Position numbers and translations under genes: made by a program. A DNA stretch of 36,070 bases from the NCBI GenBank assembly GCA_013334565.1, contig JAAXXI010000019.1, positions 1 to 36,070 on the forward strand. The letters are read 5' to 3'. A model generated the notes under the pieces. That model saw nothing but the letters and a program-made list of their open reading frames with translations, made no database searches and had not been told where the DNA came from. This document shows positions 15,484 to 26,126 of this stretch, piece by piece. How positions within the stretch are numbered: the first letter of the stretch is position 1; each line of letters opens with the position of its first letter. This DNA comes from Chlorobiaceae bacterium (GTDB lineage Bacteria; Bacteroidota; Chlorobiia; Chlorobiales; Chlorobiaceae).

Positions 15484-16221
15484 TCAGCGCAGCAGCCTTC
15501 CTCCGTCAACATTGATAACCTGCCCGGTGATATAATCGTTCTCAAGAAGGAAGATGATTGTCCTGATGATGTCGAGCGGATCCCCGAGCCGCCTGAGCGG
15601 AATTTTTTCGGTCAGTTCTTCAGCCGGTCCGGGCGTGTTTTCATGGTACTCGCTGATGGTGCCCGGGGCGATGGAGTTGACAAGGATCTGCGGGGCGTAT
15701 TTTCTGGCGAAAATCCTGGTAAGGTGCTGTATGCCGGCCTTTGATACCGTATAAGGCGCGAAATCGCACCAGACCAGGCCTGCAGAGATGTCGCTCATGG
15801 TGATGATCCTGCCCCCGGATTCCTGCTGCTGCATGATCTTCACCGCCTCCTGCATCGTAAAGAACGTGCCCTTCAGGTTGGTATCCACGAGGCTGTCCCA
15901 TTGTTCTTCCGAAACGTCGGGCAGCGGGGTGCTGAAAAAATTCGATGCGCTCGCCATGAGCAGGTCGAGCCTTTCGAACTGTTTCCTGAACGCAGCGAAA
16001 GCGGAGGCGATATCCGCTGTTTTTGAAATATCACATTGCTGCATCATCGATTCAGGGCTTATCCATCGGATTTTTTCGAGAAGATCGAGCGCCTTCTGTT
16101 CCGATGAGTGCCAGGTAAAGAAAACCGAGTATCCCTGTCCGGCGATGGACAGCGCTATCTCGCTGCCGAGTTTCCCCGATGCGCCTGTCATGAAGCAGAC
16201 TTTCCTGCCGGAAGGTTTCAT
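15484..16221 (-). CDS. Short-chain dehydrogenase/reductase (SDR)
   Basis: The 245-residue protein has a classical SDR layout: nucleotide-binding TGASGKLG near residue 12, a structural ASAS segment in place of NNAG, and the catalytic pair Tyr-Lys in PYTVSK with the preceding Ser in TMSDIS. The end VNVDGG is typical. The glycine motif is unusual (TGxxGxxG rather than TGxxxGxG), as in some pteridine-reductase-like members such as FolM/PTR1, so a pteridine or acyl substrate is possible. It is the last gene after modC on the same strand, 112 bases away. A link to the molybdopterin/pterin economy is tempting but unproven. Confidence 0.8.
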   Translation of the reverse strand: MKPSGRKVCFMTGASGKLGSEIALSIAGQGYSVFFTWHSSEQKALDLLEKIRWISPESMMQQCDISKTADIASAFAAFRKQFERLDLLMASASNFFSTPLPDVSEEQWDSLVDTNLKGTFFTMQEAVKIMQQQESGGRIITMSDISAGLVWCDFAPYTVSKAGIQHLTRIFARKYAPQILVNSIAPGTISEYHENTPGPAEELTEKIPLRRLGDPLDIIRTIIFLLENDYITGQVINVDGGRLLR

Positions 16222-16333
16222 GGCTGCCCTGATTGTTTTCTACGTCGTTGCGGCCGTAGTCCCGCCCTGCCGCTTTTTATTGAAATGGAACAGGAAAAGG
16301 TCATAAAAAGTTGTAATGTTTCAGCTTCAGGCA

Positions 16334-17389
16334 TCAGGAAAGCCTTCTGAACGAGGATGCCTTGATGGCGGCAAAGATAGCCGAGCCGGTCGTTAACGCG
16401 AGCTCTTCCGATGCCCTGGGCACGATTTCCGCGACAAGGGTTTCTCCACCTGCAGTCAGCTCCACGCCGATCCTCCCATCCGAAAGGAAGATTTCCGTGA
16501 CCGTACATTGGAGCAGGTTGCGGGCACTGATCGCTTCGGGGTTTTTCCTGAACAGGATAATCTCGCGCGACGAAAGCTCGAAAAGCGACTCTCCGCCGCC
16601 GGGGTCTTCGGAAACAAAGATGGTGTTGCCGCCCCACCTGCAGGCATACATGCCGTTGCATGCTTCCGCTCCGGAAAAACGCATCAGATTCTGGTAACCA
16701 TACCTGCTTGCGCCCATTTTTTTACGTGCGAGCCTGTCCGGGGTCGTTTCTTCCCTGATGCGTCCGTTTTCCATGACGATGGCACGGTCCGCCATCAGCT
16801 GCATTTCGACGAGTGAGTGCGAGATGAACAGGTATGGGATGCCGAACTCCGTACTGACGCTTTTCAGGTACGGGATGATCTGGAACCTGAGGGTATCGTC
16901 AAGGGCTGACAGCGGTTCGTCCATGAGCAGCAGCCTCGGGTTCGCGAGCACTGCCCTCGCCAGAGCGACCCGCTGCCTTTCTCCGCCGGAAAGAGTGAGC
17001 GTATCCCTCTCGAGGAGCGGCTGCAGCTTCAGGAGCTCGATGAGCGCATCCGGGTGAATGCGTCTTTCCGCAGACCTGCAGCGCCGGTAGCCGTAGAGAA
17101 TATTCGATCTGACACTCATGTGCGGGAAAAGCATCGACTGCTGGAACACAATCGAAATCCTTCGTTTTTCCGGGGCGAGATTGATATTGCGGCAGCTACT
17201 GAAAAGGCATTCGCCGTCGATGGTGATTTCGCCCCTCTGAGGCTGCTGCAGGCCGCTGAGGATGCTGACCAGTGTCGATTTTCCGCTGCCCGACGGTCCG
17301 AATATCCCGGTTCGCGGACCTTCTACGGTAGTCGCGAACTGCAGGGAGAATCCGCTGAATTTTTTTTCGATGTCGATACTGAGCTTCAC
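16334..17389 (-). CDS. modC: Molybdate ABC transporter ATP-binding protein
   Basis: The 351-residue ATPase has Walker [10 protein letters not shown] (about 31-39), signature LSGGERQRVALARA, Walker B LLLMDEPLSALD and the switch His in LFISHS. The C-terminal 70-100 residues form a TOBE/Mop-like domain that binds the oxyanion and regulates activity. It couples ATP hydrolysis to import of molybdate, or tungstate, through ModB. Translation starts at GTG 17389, which overlaps the modB stop (GTGA), so the two are coupled. Sulfate or iron transport is the main alternative; the neighbouring modD makes molybdate most likely. Confidence 0.87.
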   Translation of the reverse strand: MKLSIDIEKKFSGFSLQFATTVEGPRTGIFGPSGSGKSTLVSILSGLQQPQRGEITIDGECLFSSCRNINLAPEKRRISIVFQQSMLFPHMSVRSNILYGYRRCRSAERRIHPDALIELLKLQPLLERDTLTLSGGERQRVALARAVLANPRLLLMDEPLSALDDTLRFQIIPYLKSVSTEFGIPYLFISHSLVEMQLMADRAIVMENGRIREETTPDRLARKKMGASRYGYQNLMRFSGAEACNGMYACRWGGNTIFVSEDPGGGESLFELSSREIILFRKNPEAISARNLLQCTVTEIFLSDGRIGVELTAGGETLVAEIVPRASEELALTTGSAIFAAIKASSFRRLS

Positions 17390-18084
17390 CGGACCCTTCC
17401 CTTTTCGATTTTTCCGGCGACCGCGTCATGCAGGAGCAGCACGGTGACGGAAATCATGATGGCGACGATGCAGAGCGACAGGGCCATTGCCGTGCTCGAC
17501 GGAGAGCTCGCGTAGTCGTAGATCGCGAGGGGAATGGTCTGGGTTATTCCGGGGATGTTCCCTGCGACGATGATCGTGGCGCCGAATTCGCCGATGCTCC
17601 TTGCGAACATGAGGGAGGATCCGGCCAGGATGCCTCTCGATGAGAGCGGAAGGACGACCGAAAACAGGGTGTCGTGCCATGGTGCCCCCAGGCTGCGGGA
17701 CGCATCGATGAGGCCGGGTTCGATGGATTCCATGCCGAGCCGGATCGAGCGCACCAGCAGCGGGAAGCCGACGGTTGCCGAAGCGATAACCGCAGCTTTC
17801 CAGGTGAAAATCACCGGAATGCCGACATCCTGGAGCGTTTTGCCTATGAACCCGTTTCTGCCGAGGAGGAGCAGGAGCAGGTAGCCGATGACGACCGGCG
17901 GCAGGGTAAGGGGAAGGTTGACGAGGACTTCGAGCAGCACTTTGCCCCTGAACGCCTTGTAGACGATCAGCCATGCTGCGGCAAATCCGAATGGAAGTGC
18001 CAAGATGGTTGCCGTCAGGGCCACTTTCATCGAGAGCAGGATGGCATTGATATCGTCAGGTGTCAGTTGCATGGCCGGGGTCAT
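17386..18084 (-). CDS. modB: Molybdate ABC transporter permease
   Basis: The 232-residue membrane protein has about five or six helices and the ABC permease EAA-type loop IDASRSLGAPWHDTLFSVVLPLS, which docks on the ATPase. The FARSIGEFGATIIVAGNIPG segment is strongly typical of ModB and CysT/W-type permeases. Its start ATG overlaps the modD stop (ATGA) and its stop overlaps the modC start, so modD-modB-modC form a tightly coupled operon. It would take the anion from a periplasmic ModA, which is not encoded in this cluster. Confidence 0.9.
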   Translation of the reverse strand: MTPAMQLTPDDINAILLSMKVALTATILALPFGFAAAWLIVYKAFRGKVLLEVLVNLPLTLPPVVIGYLLLLLLGRNGFIGKTLQDVGIPVIFTWKAAVIASATVGFPLLVRSIRLGMESIEPGLIDASRSLGAPWHDTLFSVVLPLSSRGILAGSSLMFARSIGEFGATIIVAGNIPGITQTIPLAIYDYASSPSSTAMALSLCIVAIMISVTVLLLHDAVAGKIEKGRVR

Positions 18085-18950
18085 TCTTGCGGCAGTGCGC
18101 TGTTCGAGGGGTGAAGCGATACGGCGATATCCGACGGTTTTCCGAAATATACCGAAGACAGCACCATGATGTCTATGCCCGTTGCGGCATACAGCGAGGC
18201 ATTTTCAGCATTGATGCCGCCTGCTGCAGAAACCGCAACCCCGGGGAACTCGCTGTGGATTCGTTCTGCAAGTTCCGACAATAGTTCCGGTTTCATTTTG
18301 TCCACCTGTACGACATCGGCCCCGCTTCCGGCAAAGCTCAAGGCCTCGTCAAAGGAATCCGCCTCGGTGATGACCTTGTGTTCCGGTGCCCTCTTTTTCA
18401 GGGAGCGTACCGTATCGGCGAAACTCCGGCCGTCGGGGAGGAACGACCGGTGCCTGTCGAACACCAGTATGGTTTCGGAGAGGCCGAGCCGGTGCGGCAT
18501 TGCGCCCCCTGCCATGATGGCCTTGATGGCGATTTTTTTCGTTCCCGGAAACGACTTGCGGGTAGTGACGACAACGATGCCGGGATTGGACTGCCGGGCT
18601 TTCGTGACAATGGCATGGGTACGAGTCGCTATTCCGGAACCATATTCGAGCAGGTTCAGGGCTGCTTTCCATCCGGAATGCAGGCTTGCTGCAGGACCGT
18701 GCGCTTTCAGGAACGTCACACCGCGTTCGACGCAGGTGCCGCTGTCCGTGCAGTACAGTATTTCGGCGCCTGATTTTTCGAGGACACGAGCAGCTTCCTC
18801 AGTACAGCAGAGTACCGTGTTTTCGCGGCTCGTGAACGTAATTTCACCCCTGACAGCTCCTATTCCCAGCAGCGATGTGGTAAGATCGCCGTATGGTACA
18901 TCTTCTTCGATAAAGCGCTCGATCTCTCTGTCCGGAAGTGTATAGAGCAT
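18081..18950 (-). CDS. modD: ModD, molybdenum-transport-associated NadC-like protein
   Basis: The 289-residue protein belongs to the quinolinate phosphoribosyltransferase (NadC) fold. The N-terminus EDVPYGDLTTSLLGIG, the central TTRKSFPGTKKIAIKAIMAGG and the C-terminal AAGGINAENASLYAATGID are recognisable. The LTTxxLGIG form and its place as first gene before modB and modC fit ModD rather than biosynthetic NadC. ModD is known from molybdate transport operons, but its reaction is not established. It overlaps modB by 4 bases. The operon promoter should lie in the gap upstream (18951-19281). Confidence 0.85.
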   Translation of the reverse strand: MLYTLPDREIERFIEEDVPYGDLTTSLLGIGAVRGEITFTSRENTVLCCTEEAARVLEKSGAEILYCTDSGTCVERGVTFLKAHGPAASLHSGWKAALNLLEYGSGIATRTHAIVTKARQSNPGIVVVTTRKSFPGTKKIAIKAIMAGGAMPHRLGLSETILVFDRHRSFLPDGRSFADTVRSLKKRAPEHKVITEADSFDEALSFAGSGADVVQVDKMKPELLSELAERIHSEFPGVAVSAAGGINAENASLYAATGIDIMVLSSVYFGKPSDIAVSLHPSNSALPQE

Positions 18951-19281
18951 GGAAAGTGCGGGTGTCTGGTCTGAATTTTTATTGTATATGCGGAATAAAA
19001 AGAAGATAACCTAAAAAAATTAGGAATATCGGCGACTTATTGTTGAATTGTTATTAATGGCCCTGGTTAACAACCGGCATCCGGTCCTCCCGTAATATAT
19101 GCTGAAACACAACGCATGCAAACGGGGAAGAGGTTTCCCGATATCCGGCAACAGGCCGGAATGAGATATCGCTCCGCGTTTAACCGCTTTTTTGTTATAA
19201 TAAATTTCTATACAAGAAATGCAACGATATCGGTTTTTCGATGGCTTCATGGTCAATCCTGAATAAGGTCCCCGGTTTCTG
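18951..19281. promoter_or_regulatory. Divergent promoter region between modD and lolD
   Basis: No gene is seen in these 331 bases. For modD on the minus strand, TTATCT and TACAAT 17 bases apart (about 18980-19008) could be a promoter. A short inverted repeat CCTAA-AAAAA-TTAGG is at 19010-19024. For lolD on the plus strand, TATAAT at 19196-19201 is a perfect -10 hexamer, but no matching -35 is evident. I do not see a clear ModE-type palindrome. Confidence 0.4.
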
Positions 19282-20001
19282 ATGGCTGAAACGATCCTCA
19301 AACTTGAAAATATCCGGCGTGAGCTCGAACTGTCGCGGGATGTTCGCCAGACAATCATTCCCAACCTCACCTTCGACGTAAAAGCCGGTGAATTCGTGTC
19401 TATAACCGGGCCTTCGGGATCAGGGAAATCGACGCTGCTGTACATCATGGGTGGGCTCGACAAACCGACTTCAGGCAGGGTCTGGATCGATGGAGATGAT
19501 ATAACTGAAAAAAACGAAACGGAAATGACCCGCATTCGCAATGAAAAGATCGGGTTCATCTACCAGTTCCATTTTCTGCTACCTGAGTTCAACTCCGTGG
19601 AAAACGTCAGCATGCCGATGATGATCAACGGCCGCCGCAGCCGCAAGGAGATCCGCGATCGGGCGATGATGCTCCTCGATACGGTGGGCATGTCGAACAA
19701 ATATACGAACAGGCCAAGCCAGCTTTCAGGAGGACAGCAGCAGCGGGTAGCCATTGCAAGGGCCCTTGCGAACGAACCGAAGCTTCTGCTCGGGGACGAA
19801 CCGACCGGCAACCTCGATTCGAAATCTGCGGGCAACGTCTATGAGCTGTTCGAAAAACTGAACCGTGAAAACGGGCAGACGATTATTGTCGTGACCCATG
19901 ACGAGGAGTTCGCAAACAGGGCGGGAAGGCGCATCCACCTGGTTGACGGGACCATAGAGAGCGATTCGATGCTCAGGGGCATGGAAGCCCGGGTATCCTG
20001 A
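19282..20001 (+). CDS. lolD: LolD-type ABC transporter ATP-binding protein
   Basis: The 239-residue ATPase has Walker [10 protein letters not shown], the LolD/MacB-type Q-loop region [18 protein letters not shown], signature [17 protein letters not shown] and Walker [13 protein letters not shown]. It belongs to the LolD/MacB/FtsE branch and most likely powers release of lipoproteins from the inner membrane. No LolC/E permease is next to it, so MacB-type export (the adaptor at 26127 lies 6 kb away) is an alternative. It is followed after 43 bases by cruA on the same strand. Confidence 0.8.
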   Translation: MAETILKLENIRRELELSRDVRQTIIPNLTFDVKAGEFVSITGPSGSGKSTLLYIMGGLDKPTSGRVWIDGDDITEKNETEMTRIRNEKIGFIYQFHFLLPEFNSVENVSMPMMINGRRSRKEIRDRAMMLLDTVGMSNKYTNRPSQLSGGQQQRVAIARALANEPKLLLGDEPTGNLDSKSAGNVYELFEKLNRENGQTIIVVTHDEEFANRAGRRIHLVDGTIESDSMLRGMEARVS

Positions 20002-20044
20002 ATGAATTTCAAGATAAGGTACATTATTTTTTCACTATCCTGTT

Positions 20045-21583
20045 ATGCCGCTGTCACTTGCAGAGATCAGGGAGACGCATCCAGCCCTCTACAAAGCTTT
20101 TTCATCGATCGCTGACGGTCAGCGCCATCTCGATCACCTTTTCGAAATCGACCGTTACTGGGAGGTGCTGAAAGGGCCGCTGCCTGAAGTTATCCTGCCG
20201 GCATCCGCGCTTCCCTCCGACGCAACGGTCAGCGGCGAATACGATCTCGTCTATGCAGGCGGCACGCTCAGCCTGCTTCATGCCGGAGTGATGGCCGGAA
20301 CATACCGCAGGAACGTGCTGGTCGTGGACAGGCGTGAACCTGCAAAATCCACGAGGGACTGGAACATCTCGAGGAAAGAGCTCGACAATCTCATGCTTAC
20401 GGGACTTTTTACCGGAAGCGAGATCGATTCAACGATCGTGAGGCGCTACAAGGCAGGCTGGGTAGAGTTCTACAAGCCGGACGGCAGCCAGAAGCGGTTA
20501 GTGATGGAAAATGTGCTCGACTGTGCGGTTGACGCCGACCGCCTGCTCGGCATCGCGAAGGAAAAGGTGCTCGCGTCACCGGGAAGCGCGGTCATCGCAG
20601 GCATGTCTTTCATCTGCTGTTACCGTTTCCCGGACCATATTGTCGTCAAAACCGCCGATCGCGAAGGAAAGCCTTTTTATTACCGCACAAGGGTGCTGGT
20701 TGACGTCATGGGGGTGCTTTCCCCGATTGCCATGCAGCTCAACAAGGGCATGCCGCAGACCCATGTCTGTCCGACTGTCGGCACGATTGCAAGCGGATTT
20801 GAAAATGCGGATTATGATCATGGAGAAATACTCGTATCCACCGGACCCGCGGACATGAGCTCGAGGAAAGGGCGCCAGCTGATCTGGGAAGGGTTCCCCG
20901 GAAGCGGTTCCCAGTACATCACCTACCTGTTTTTTTACGACGAGGTGGATTCGCCCAACGACAAGAGCCTGCTTGCCCTGTTCGAAACCTACTTCAGGAT
21001 CCTCGGTGAATACAAGAAGCCAGGCAGGGATTTCACCGTCCACCGTCCGGTATTCGGGATCATTCCCGCGTATTTCCATGACGGCTTCAATCGCACCAGG
21101 GAGATTGCGGACGACAGGATCATTCTTTTCGGCGATGCGGCTTCGCTCGGTTCGCCGCTGACTTTCTGCGGGTTTGGATCGATGGTGCGCAACCTGCCAC
21201 GTCTGACCGCGGACCTTGACCGGGCGCTGGGCGAAAACGACCTGTCGAAGGAGAAGCTTGAAAAGATCAGCGCCTACGAACACAATGTGGCGTCGATGGC
21301 CAACCTGATGAAATACATGTGTTTCAATTCGGCCACAGACGAACCCAACTTCGTCAACGACCTCATGAACGAGGTGATGATCGTGCTCGACGACCTTCCT
21401 CCCCGTTACCGCCAGTCGATGTTCCGCGACGAAATGAAGTTCGATGAGCTGATCGCGGTCATGATCAGGGTCGCGTGGCGTTATCCGCGGGTGCTCAGGG
21501 CGACATTCGAGAAACTCGGCATTCCCGGTTCCCTCGGTTTCCTCAAGAACCTCGCCGGATGGGCTTTCTCGCCTTCCCGTTAA
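20045..21583 (+). CDS. cruA: CruA-family lycopene cyclase
   Basis: The 512-residue protein has an N-terminal FAD-binding fold (YDLVYAGGTLSLLHAGVMAG, then VLVVDRREP) with a slightly unusual glycine motif. A late flavoprotein box reads RIILFGDAASLGSPLTFCGFGSMVRNLPRLT, where GDAxxxxxPLTFCGFGSxxRN is typical of CruA/CruB/CruP proteins. CruA closes the psi end of lycopene to give gamma-carotene, the precursor of chlorobactene; CruB, found in brown species, would act on gamma-carotene. CruA is preferred because only one copy is present here and crtC indicates chlorobactene-type pigments, but CruB cannot be excluded. ligA starts 9 bases after its stop. Confidence 0.78.
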   Translation: MPLSLAEIRETHPALYKAFSSIADGQRHLDHLFEIDRYWEVLKGPLPEVILPASALPSDATVSGEYDLVYAGGTLSLLHAGVMAGTYRRNVLVVDRREPAKSTRDWNISRKELDNLMLTGLFTGSEIDSTIVRRYKAGWVEFYKPDGSQKRLVMENVLDCAVDADRLLGIAKEKVLASPGSAVIAGMSFICCYRFPDHIVVKTADREGKPFYYRTRVLVDVMGVLSPIAMQLNKGMPQTHVCPTVGTIASGFENADYDHGEILVSTGPADMSSRKGRQLIWEGFPGSGSQYITYLFFYDEVDSPNDKSLLALFETYFRILGEYKKPGRDFTVHRPVFGIIPAYFHDGFNRTREIADDRIILFGDAASLGSPLTFCGFGSMVRNLPRLTADLDRALGENDLSKEKLEKISAYEHNVASMANLMKYMCFNSATDEPNFVNDLMNEVMIVLDDLPPRYRQSMFRDEMKFDELIAVMIRVAWRYPRVLRATFEKLGIPGSLGFLKNLAGWAFSPSR

Positions 21584-23611
<2,028 letters not shown>

Positions 23612-23645
23612 ACGGGCATCCGGAAAAATTTTAATCAGAGGGAAA

Positions 23646-24281
23646 ATGGACCTTCATTACAGGGTGGCGATATTCGGTTCCGCAAGGATAGAGGAAGGCA
23701 GCGAAGACTACCGGAATGTCTTCACCATTGCGAAAGGGCTCGCCGGTTACGGTTTCGACATCGTGACGGGAGGCGGTCCGGGCCTCATGCAGGCCGCCAA
23801 TGCGGGTACAAAGAGCGCCAGTTCCCAGAGCAGGTCGATAGGCCTGAACATCAGGCTTCCGAAAGAACAGCAGCCGAACGCCTACCTCGATATCAAGGAG
23901 GAGTTTTCGCTTTTCAGCAGCAGGCTCGACACGTTCATGGCGCTATCCGATGCCGTGGTGGTCGCCCCTGGAGGTATAGGTACCCTGCTTGAACTCTTCT
24001 ACACCTGGCAGCTTGTCCAGGTGGAGCATATCTGCGAAACGCCCGTCATCCTGTTCGGTGAAATCTGGACGAACCTCCTGCTCTGGCTCGAAACGGAAGT
24101 CCTGCCCCGGCAGCTTTTCGCCAAAAGCGACATGCATATGATTTTCCATGTCACTGAACCCGGACAGGTTGTCGAGCTCATCAAGAAAATCCATGACGAT
24201 CGTCTCGAGCTGGAGCATGCCTGCAGGAATTTCACGAAGTACCGCAATGCCATGAAAGAGGGAAAGACGCTGTTGGGCTGA
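23646..24281 (+). CDS. LOG-family nucleotide phosphoribohydrolase
   Basis: The 211-residue protein shows the two family motifs: [11 protein letters not shown] at 42-52 and PGGIGTLLE at 108-116, with Arg and Glu active-site residues. LOG (TIGR00730) proteins cut N6-modified or plain AMP-type nucleotides into base and ribose 5-phosphate. Plant homologues make free cytokinins, while bacterial members have broader roles. It follows ligA by 34 bases with a GAGGG ribosome site at 23638-23642, so it is probably co-transcribed. Confidence 0.85.
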   Translation: MDLHYRVAIFGSARIEEGSEDYRNVFTIAKGLAGYGFDIVTGGGPGLMQAANAGTKSASSQSRSIGLNIRLPKEQQPNAYLDIKEEFSLFSSRLDTFMALSDAVVVAPGGIGTLLELFYTWQLVQVEHICETPVILFGEIWTNLLLWLETEVLPRQLFAKSDMHMIFHVTEPGQVVELIKKIHDDRLELEHACRNFTKYRNAMKEGKTLLG

Positions 24282-24313
24282 GCTTGAAAGAAAACCTGAT
24301 TCCCCCATGCCGC

Positions 24314-24682
24314 ATGAAACAGGAAACCCGGTTCCTGGCCATTGAAGCACGACTCTGCCTGGTCTTGTCGGTCATCTTCATCCACGGCAAGGTCATCACT
24401 CCCGGCCTCTGCCATTACGGTTTTATCTGGTCCTACAAGTTCGAGCACCTCTTTGCATTTTTTATCCTCTCCCTGCTGCTTGATTTCGCCTTTCCCGGCT
24501 AACCCTTCACGTACAGGAAAATCGCCGTTCTGCTGCTTTACGGAGCAGGGCTGGAGATGATACAGCTTTTCGTCCCGTTCAGGGATTGCGAACTTTTCTA
24601 TTTCATTGCCGACGTTCTTGGTATCGCACTCTATCCGTTTGCCATACCGCTGCTGAAATTACGCTGGGACACGGAACCATGA
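24314..24682 (+). pseudogene. VanZ-like membrane protein broken by an in-frame TAA
   Basis: Reading from ATG 24314 (or TTG 24284), the frame encodes helices and the VanZ-type segment YKFEHLFAFFILSLLLDF, then meets TAA at 24500-24502. The same frame continues past the stop with YRKIAVLLLYGAGLEMIQL and a final FIADVLGIALYPFAIPLL to TGA 24680-24682. Together these match the VanZ pattern (His in the first part, E-x-x-Q before FVPFR, late ADVLG). A single base change from a sense codon explains the stop. Either the gene is decayed or it makes a truncated 63-residue product. No frame shift is needed. Confidence 0.7.
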
Positions 24683-24700
24683 AAGGGTAAATGGGGATGC

Positions 24701-24739
24701 CGCCGGAAAATCTCTTATGGATGCCCTTATTTTCCGGCG
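24701..24739. terminator. Inverted repeat between convergent vanZ-like pseudogene and menG
   Basis: CGCCGGAAAAT (24701-24711) and ATTTTCCGGCG (24729-24739) are an 11-bp perfect inverted repeat with a 17-base loop. It covers the menG stop codon. No long T run follows on either strand, so it is a weak terminator candidate or an mRNA-stabilising hairpin. Confidence 0.45.
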
Positions 24740-25482
24740 ACGTAAAGAATCGAGGTTTCGAAGGTCATGGGGTAGAAGGCTGCAGTGCGGAACCCGTTTT
24801 TCTTCAGGATCGCGGTAAATGCTTCGGCCTGCGGGAACTGTTCGACAGAATGGGGCAGATAATCGTAGGCAAAGGTCGATTTGCTGAACAGCCCGGCGAT
24901 CTTCGGCAGCACATTCTTGAAATACATGAGATAGGCGTTCTTCATGATCTCGTTCCGGGGTATCATCGGCTCGATGATGATCGCATGCCCTCCCGGCTTC
25001 AGCACCCTGTGGAACTCCTGCATGCCCTTGTCGAGCTCTTCGAAATTCCTGACACCGAAACCTGCGCTGACAATATCGAAACTGGCCGATTCGAAAGGCA
25101 GTTTCTCCGCGTAACCCTGGAGGAAGGTGATCGCGGGATATTTTTTCCTCGCTATTACCAGCATCTCCGGAGAAAGGTCCAGTGCGGTGACTTTCGCTCC
25201 GGGGATTTTCGCCATCGAAGCGGCAAGGTCACCGGTGCCGGTGGCGACATCGAGGATTCTCGGATCGGGGTTTGTCCCGATGAGGTTCCTTGCCGTCCTG
25301 CTTGCCCTTGCCCGCCAGTAGTTGTCAATTCCCAGGCTGAGCAGGTGGTTCAGGAAATCGTATGCCGGCGCGACGTCGTCGAACATCGACTGGATGGCAT
25401 GCCTCGATTTCGTCAGGTTGAGTTTTTTTGCGCTTTCCCTTGCGTCTGCTCCCGGCGCGTCAGCTTTTTTTGCCATAGACAT
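24727..25482 (-). CDS. menG: Demethylmenaquinone methyltransferase
   Basis: The 251-residue SAM-dependent methyltransferase has motif [13 protein letters not shown], post-motif [11 protein letters not shown], and UbiE/MenG-specific boxes [21 protein letters not shown] (an N-terminal segment) and [24 protein letters not shown]. It carries out the last C-methylation to menaquinone, the quinol oxidised by the petCB complex. Two close starts, ATG 25482 and 25476, are possible. The gene begins 23 bases before the end of hisI, so the two are translationally linked. Confidence 0.93.
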   Translation of the reverse strand: MSMAKKADAPGADARESAKKLNLTKSRHAIQSMFDDVAPAYDFLNHLLSLGIDNYWRARASRTARNLIGTNPDPRILDVATGTGDLAASMAKIPGAKVTALDLSPEMLVIARKKYPAITFLQGYAEKLPFESASFDIVSAGFGVRNFEELDKGMQEFHRVLKPGGHAIIIEPMIPRNEIMKNAYLMYFKNVLPKIAGLFSKSTFAYDYLPHSVEQFPQAEAFTAILKKNGFRTAAFYPMTFETSILYVAGK

Positions 25483-25873
25483 CTTCAGGATTGAACATCA
25501 GGGTATCGCAGATTTCCATCGAAAGGTCGTCCTTGACTTTACGGAAGAAACAGGAGTGGTAACCGACATGGCAGGCGCCGCCTTTCTGTGAAACCTTGAG
25601 CAGGAGCGTGTCTCCGTCGCAATCGATCAGGATGTCGTGTACCTCCTGCATATTGCCCGATGATTCGCCTTTCAGCCAGAGTTCCTTGCGGCTGCGGCTC
25701 CAGTAACAGGCTTTTTTCCTGTCAAGCGTCATCTGGAGGCTTTCGCGGTTCATCCAGGCCATCATGAGCACCTTGCCGGTCTCGTGATCCTGCACGATTG
25801 CCGGAACGAGCCCGTTCGAATCGAATTTTACGGTTTCAAGAAAGTTTTTCCCGGTATCTTGATAATCGCCCAT
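25460..25873 (-). CDS. hisI: Phosphoribosyl-AMP cyclohydrolase
   Basis: The 137-residue protein contains the whole HisI signature: [16 protein letters not shown], a [18 protein letters not shown] box, the metal-binding DCDGDTLLL and the Cys-His cluster [12 protein letters not shown]. It opens the purine ring of phosphoribosyl-AMP in histidine biosynthesis. There is no HisE fusion. It overlaps menG by 23 bases, which pairs two unrelated pathways in one transcript. A hairpin with a short U run lies about 30 bases upstream of the start and may affect expression. Confidence 0.95.
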   Translation of the reverse strand: MGDYQDTGKNFLETVKFDSNGLVPAIVQDHETGKVLMMAWMNRESLQMTLDRKKACYWSRSRKELWLKGESSGNMQEVHDILIDCDGDTLLLKVSQKGGACHVGYHSCFFRKVKDDLSMEICDTLMFNPEDVYGKKS

Positions 25874-25902
25874 CGTCGGAGTAGATTAATCGGTCATTTG
25901 AT

Positions 25903-25929
25903 GAAAAACTGTCCGGGAAAACCCCGGAC
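25903..25929 (-). terminator. Hairpin with short U run in the hisI leader, possible attenuator
   Basis: On the minus strand a 7-bp GC-rich stem (GTCCGGG / CCCGGAC, 25911-25917 with 25923-25929) is followed within two bases by five T residues, about 30 bases before the hisI start. No gene on the minus strand lies upstream that would need termination, so a leader terminator is possible. I see no leader peptide or His codon run. Confidence 0.35.
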
Positions 25930-26126
25930 GTCGTGAAAAAATGATTCTAAAGATTGATAAAAATATTGAAATACCAAGCTTCCGGCGGAGAAAAAAGTTA
26001 AAACATGTAACTTCCATGTGCTGAATACATAAAGAACATCTCTCTTTATCTGTTCCGAACCGGGGCGGCACGGTGCCCAGGGATTTCCGGAACAATAAAT
26101 CAGAGCTGCCAATAAAGAATGCGCCA

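Noticed and set aside
18951..19281. ModE-type molybdate-responsive operator upstream of modD
   Set aside because: I looked for the TATATA-type palindrome with proper spacing and found only a short CCTAA/TTAGG repeat; there is not enough evidence.
24500..24502. Recoding (stop read-through or special amino acid) in the VanZ-like gene
   Set aside because: The stop is TAA, not TGA or TAG, and no recoding signal is visible; a simple nonsense mutation explains it better.
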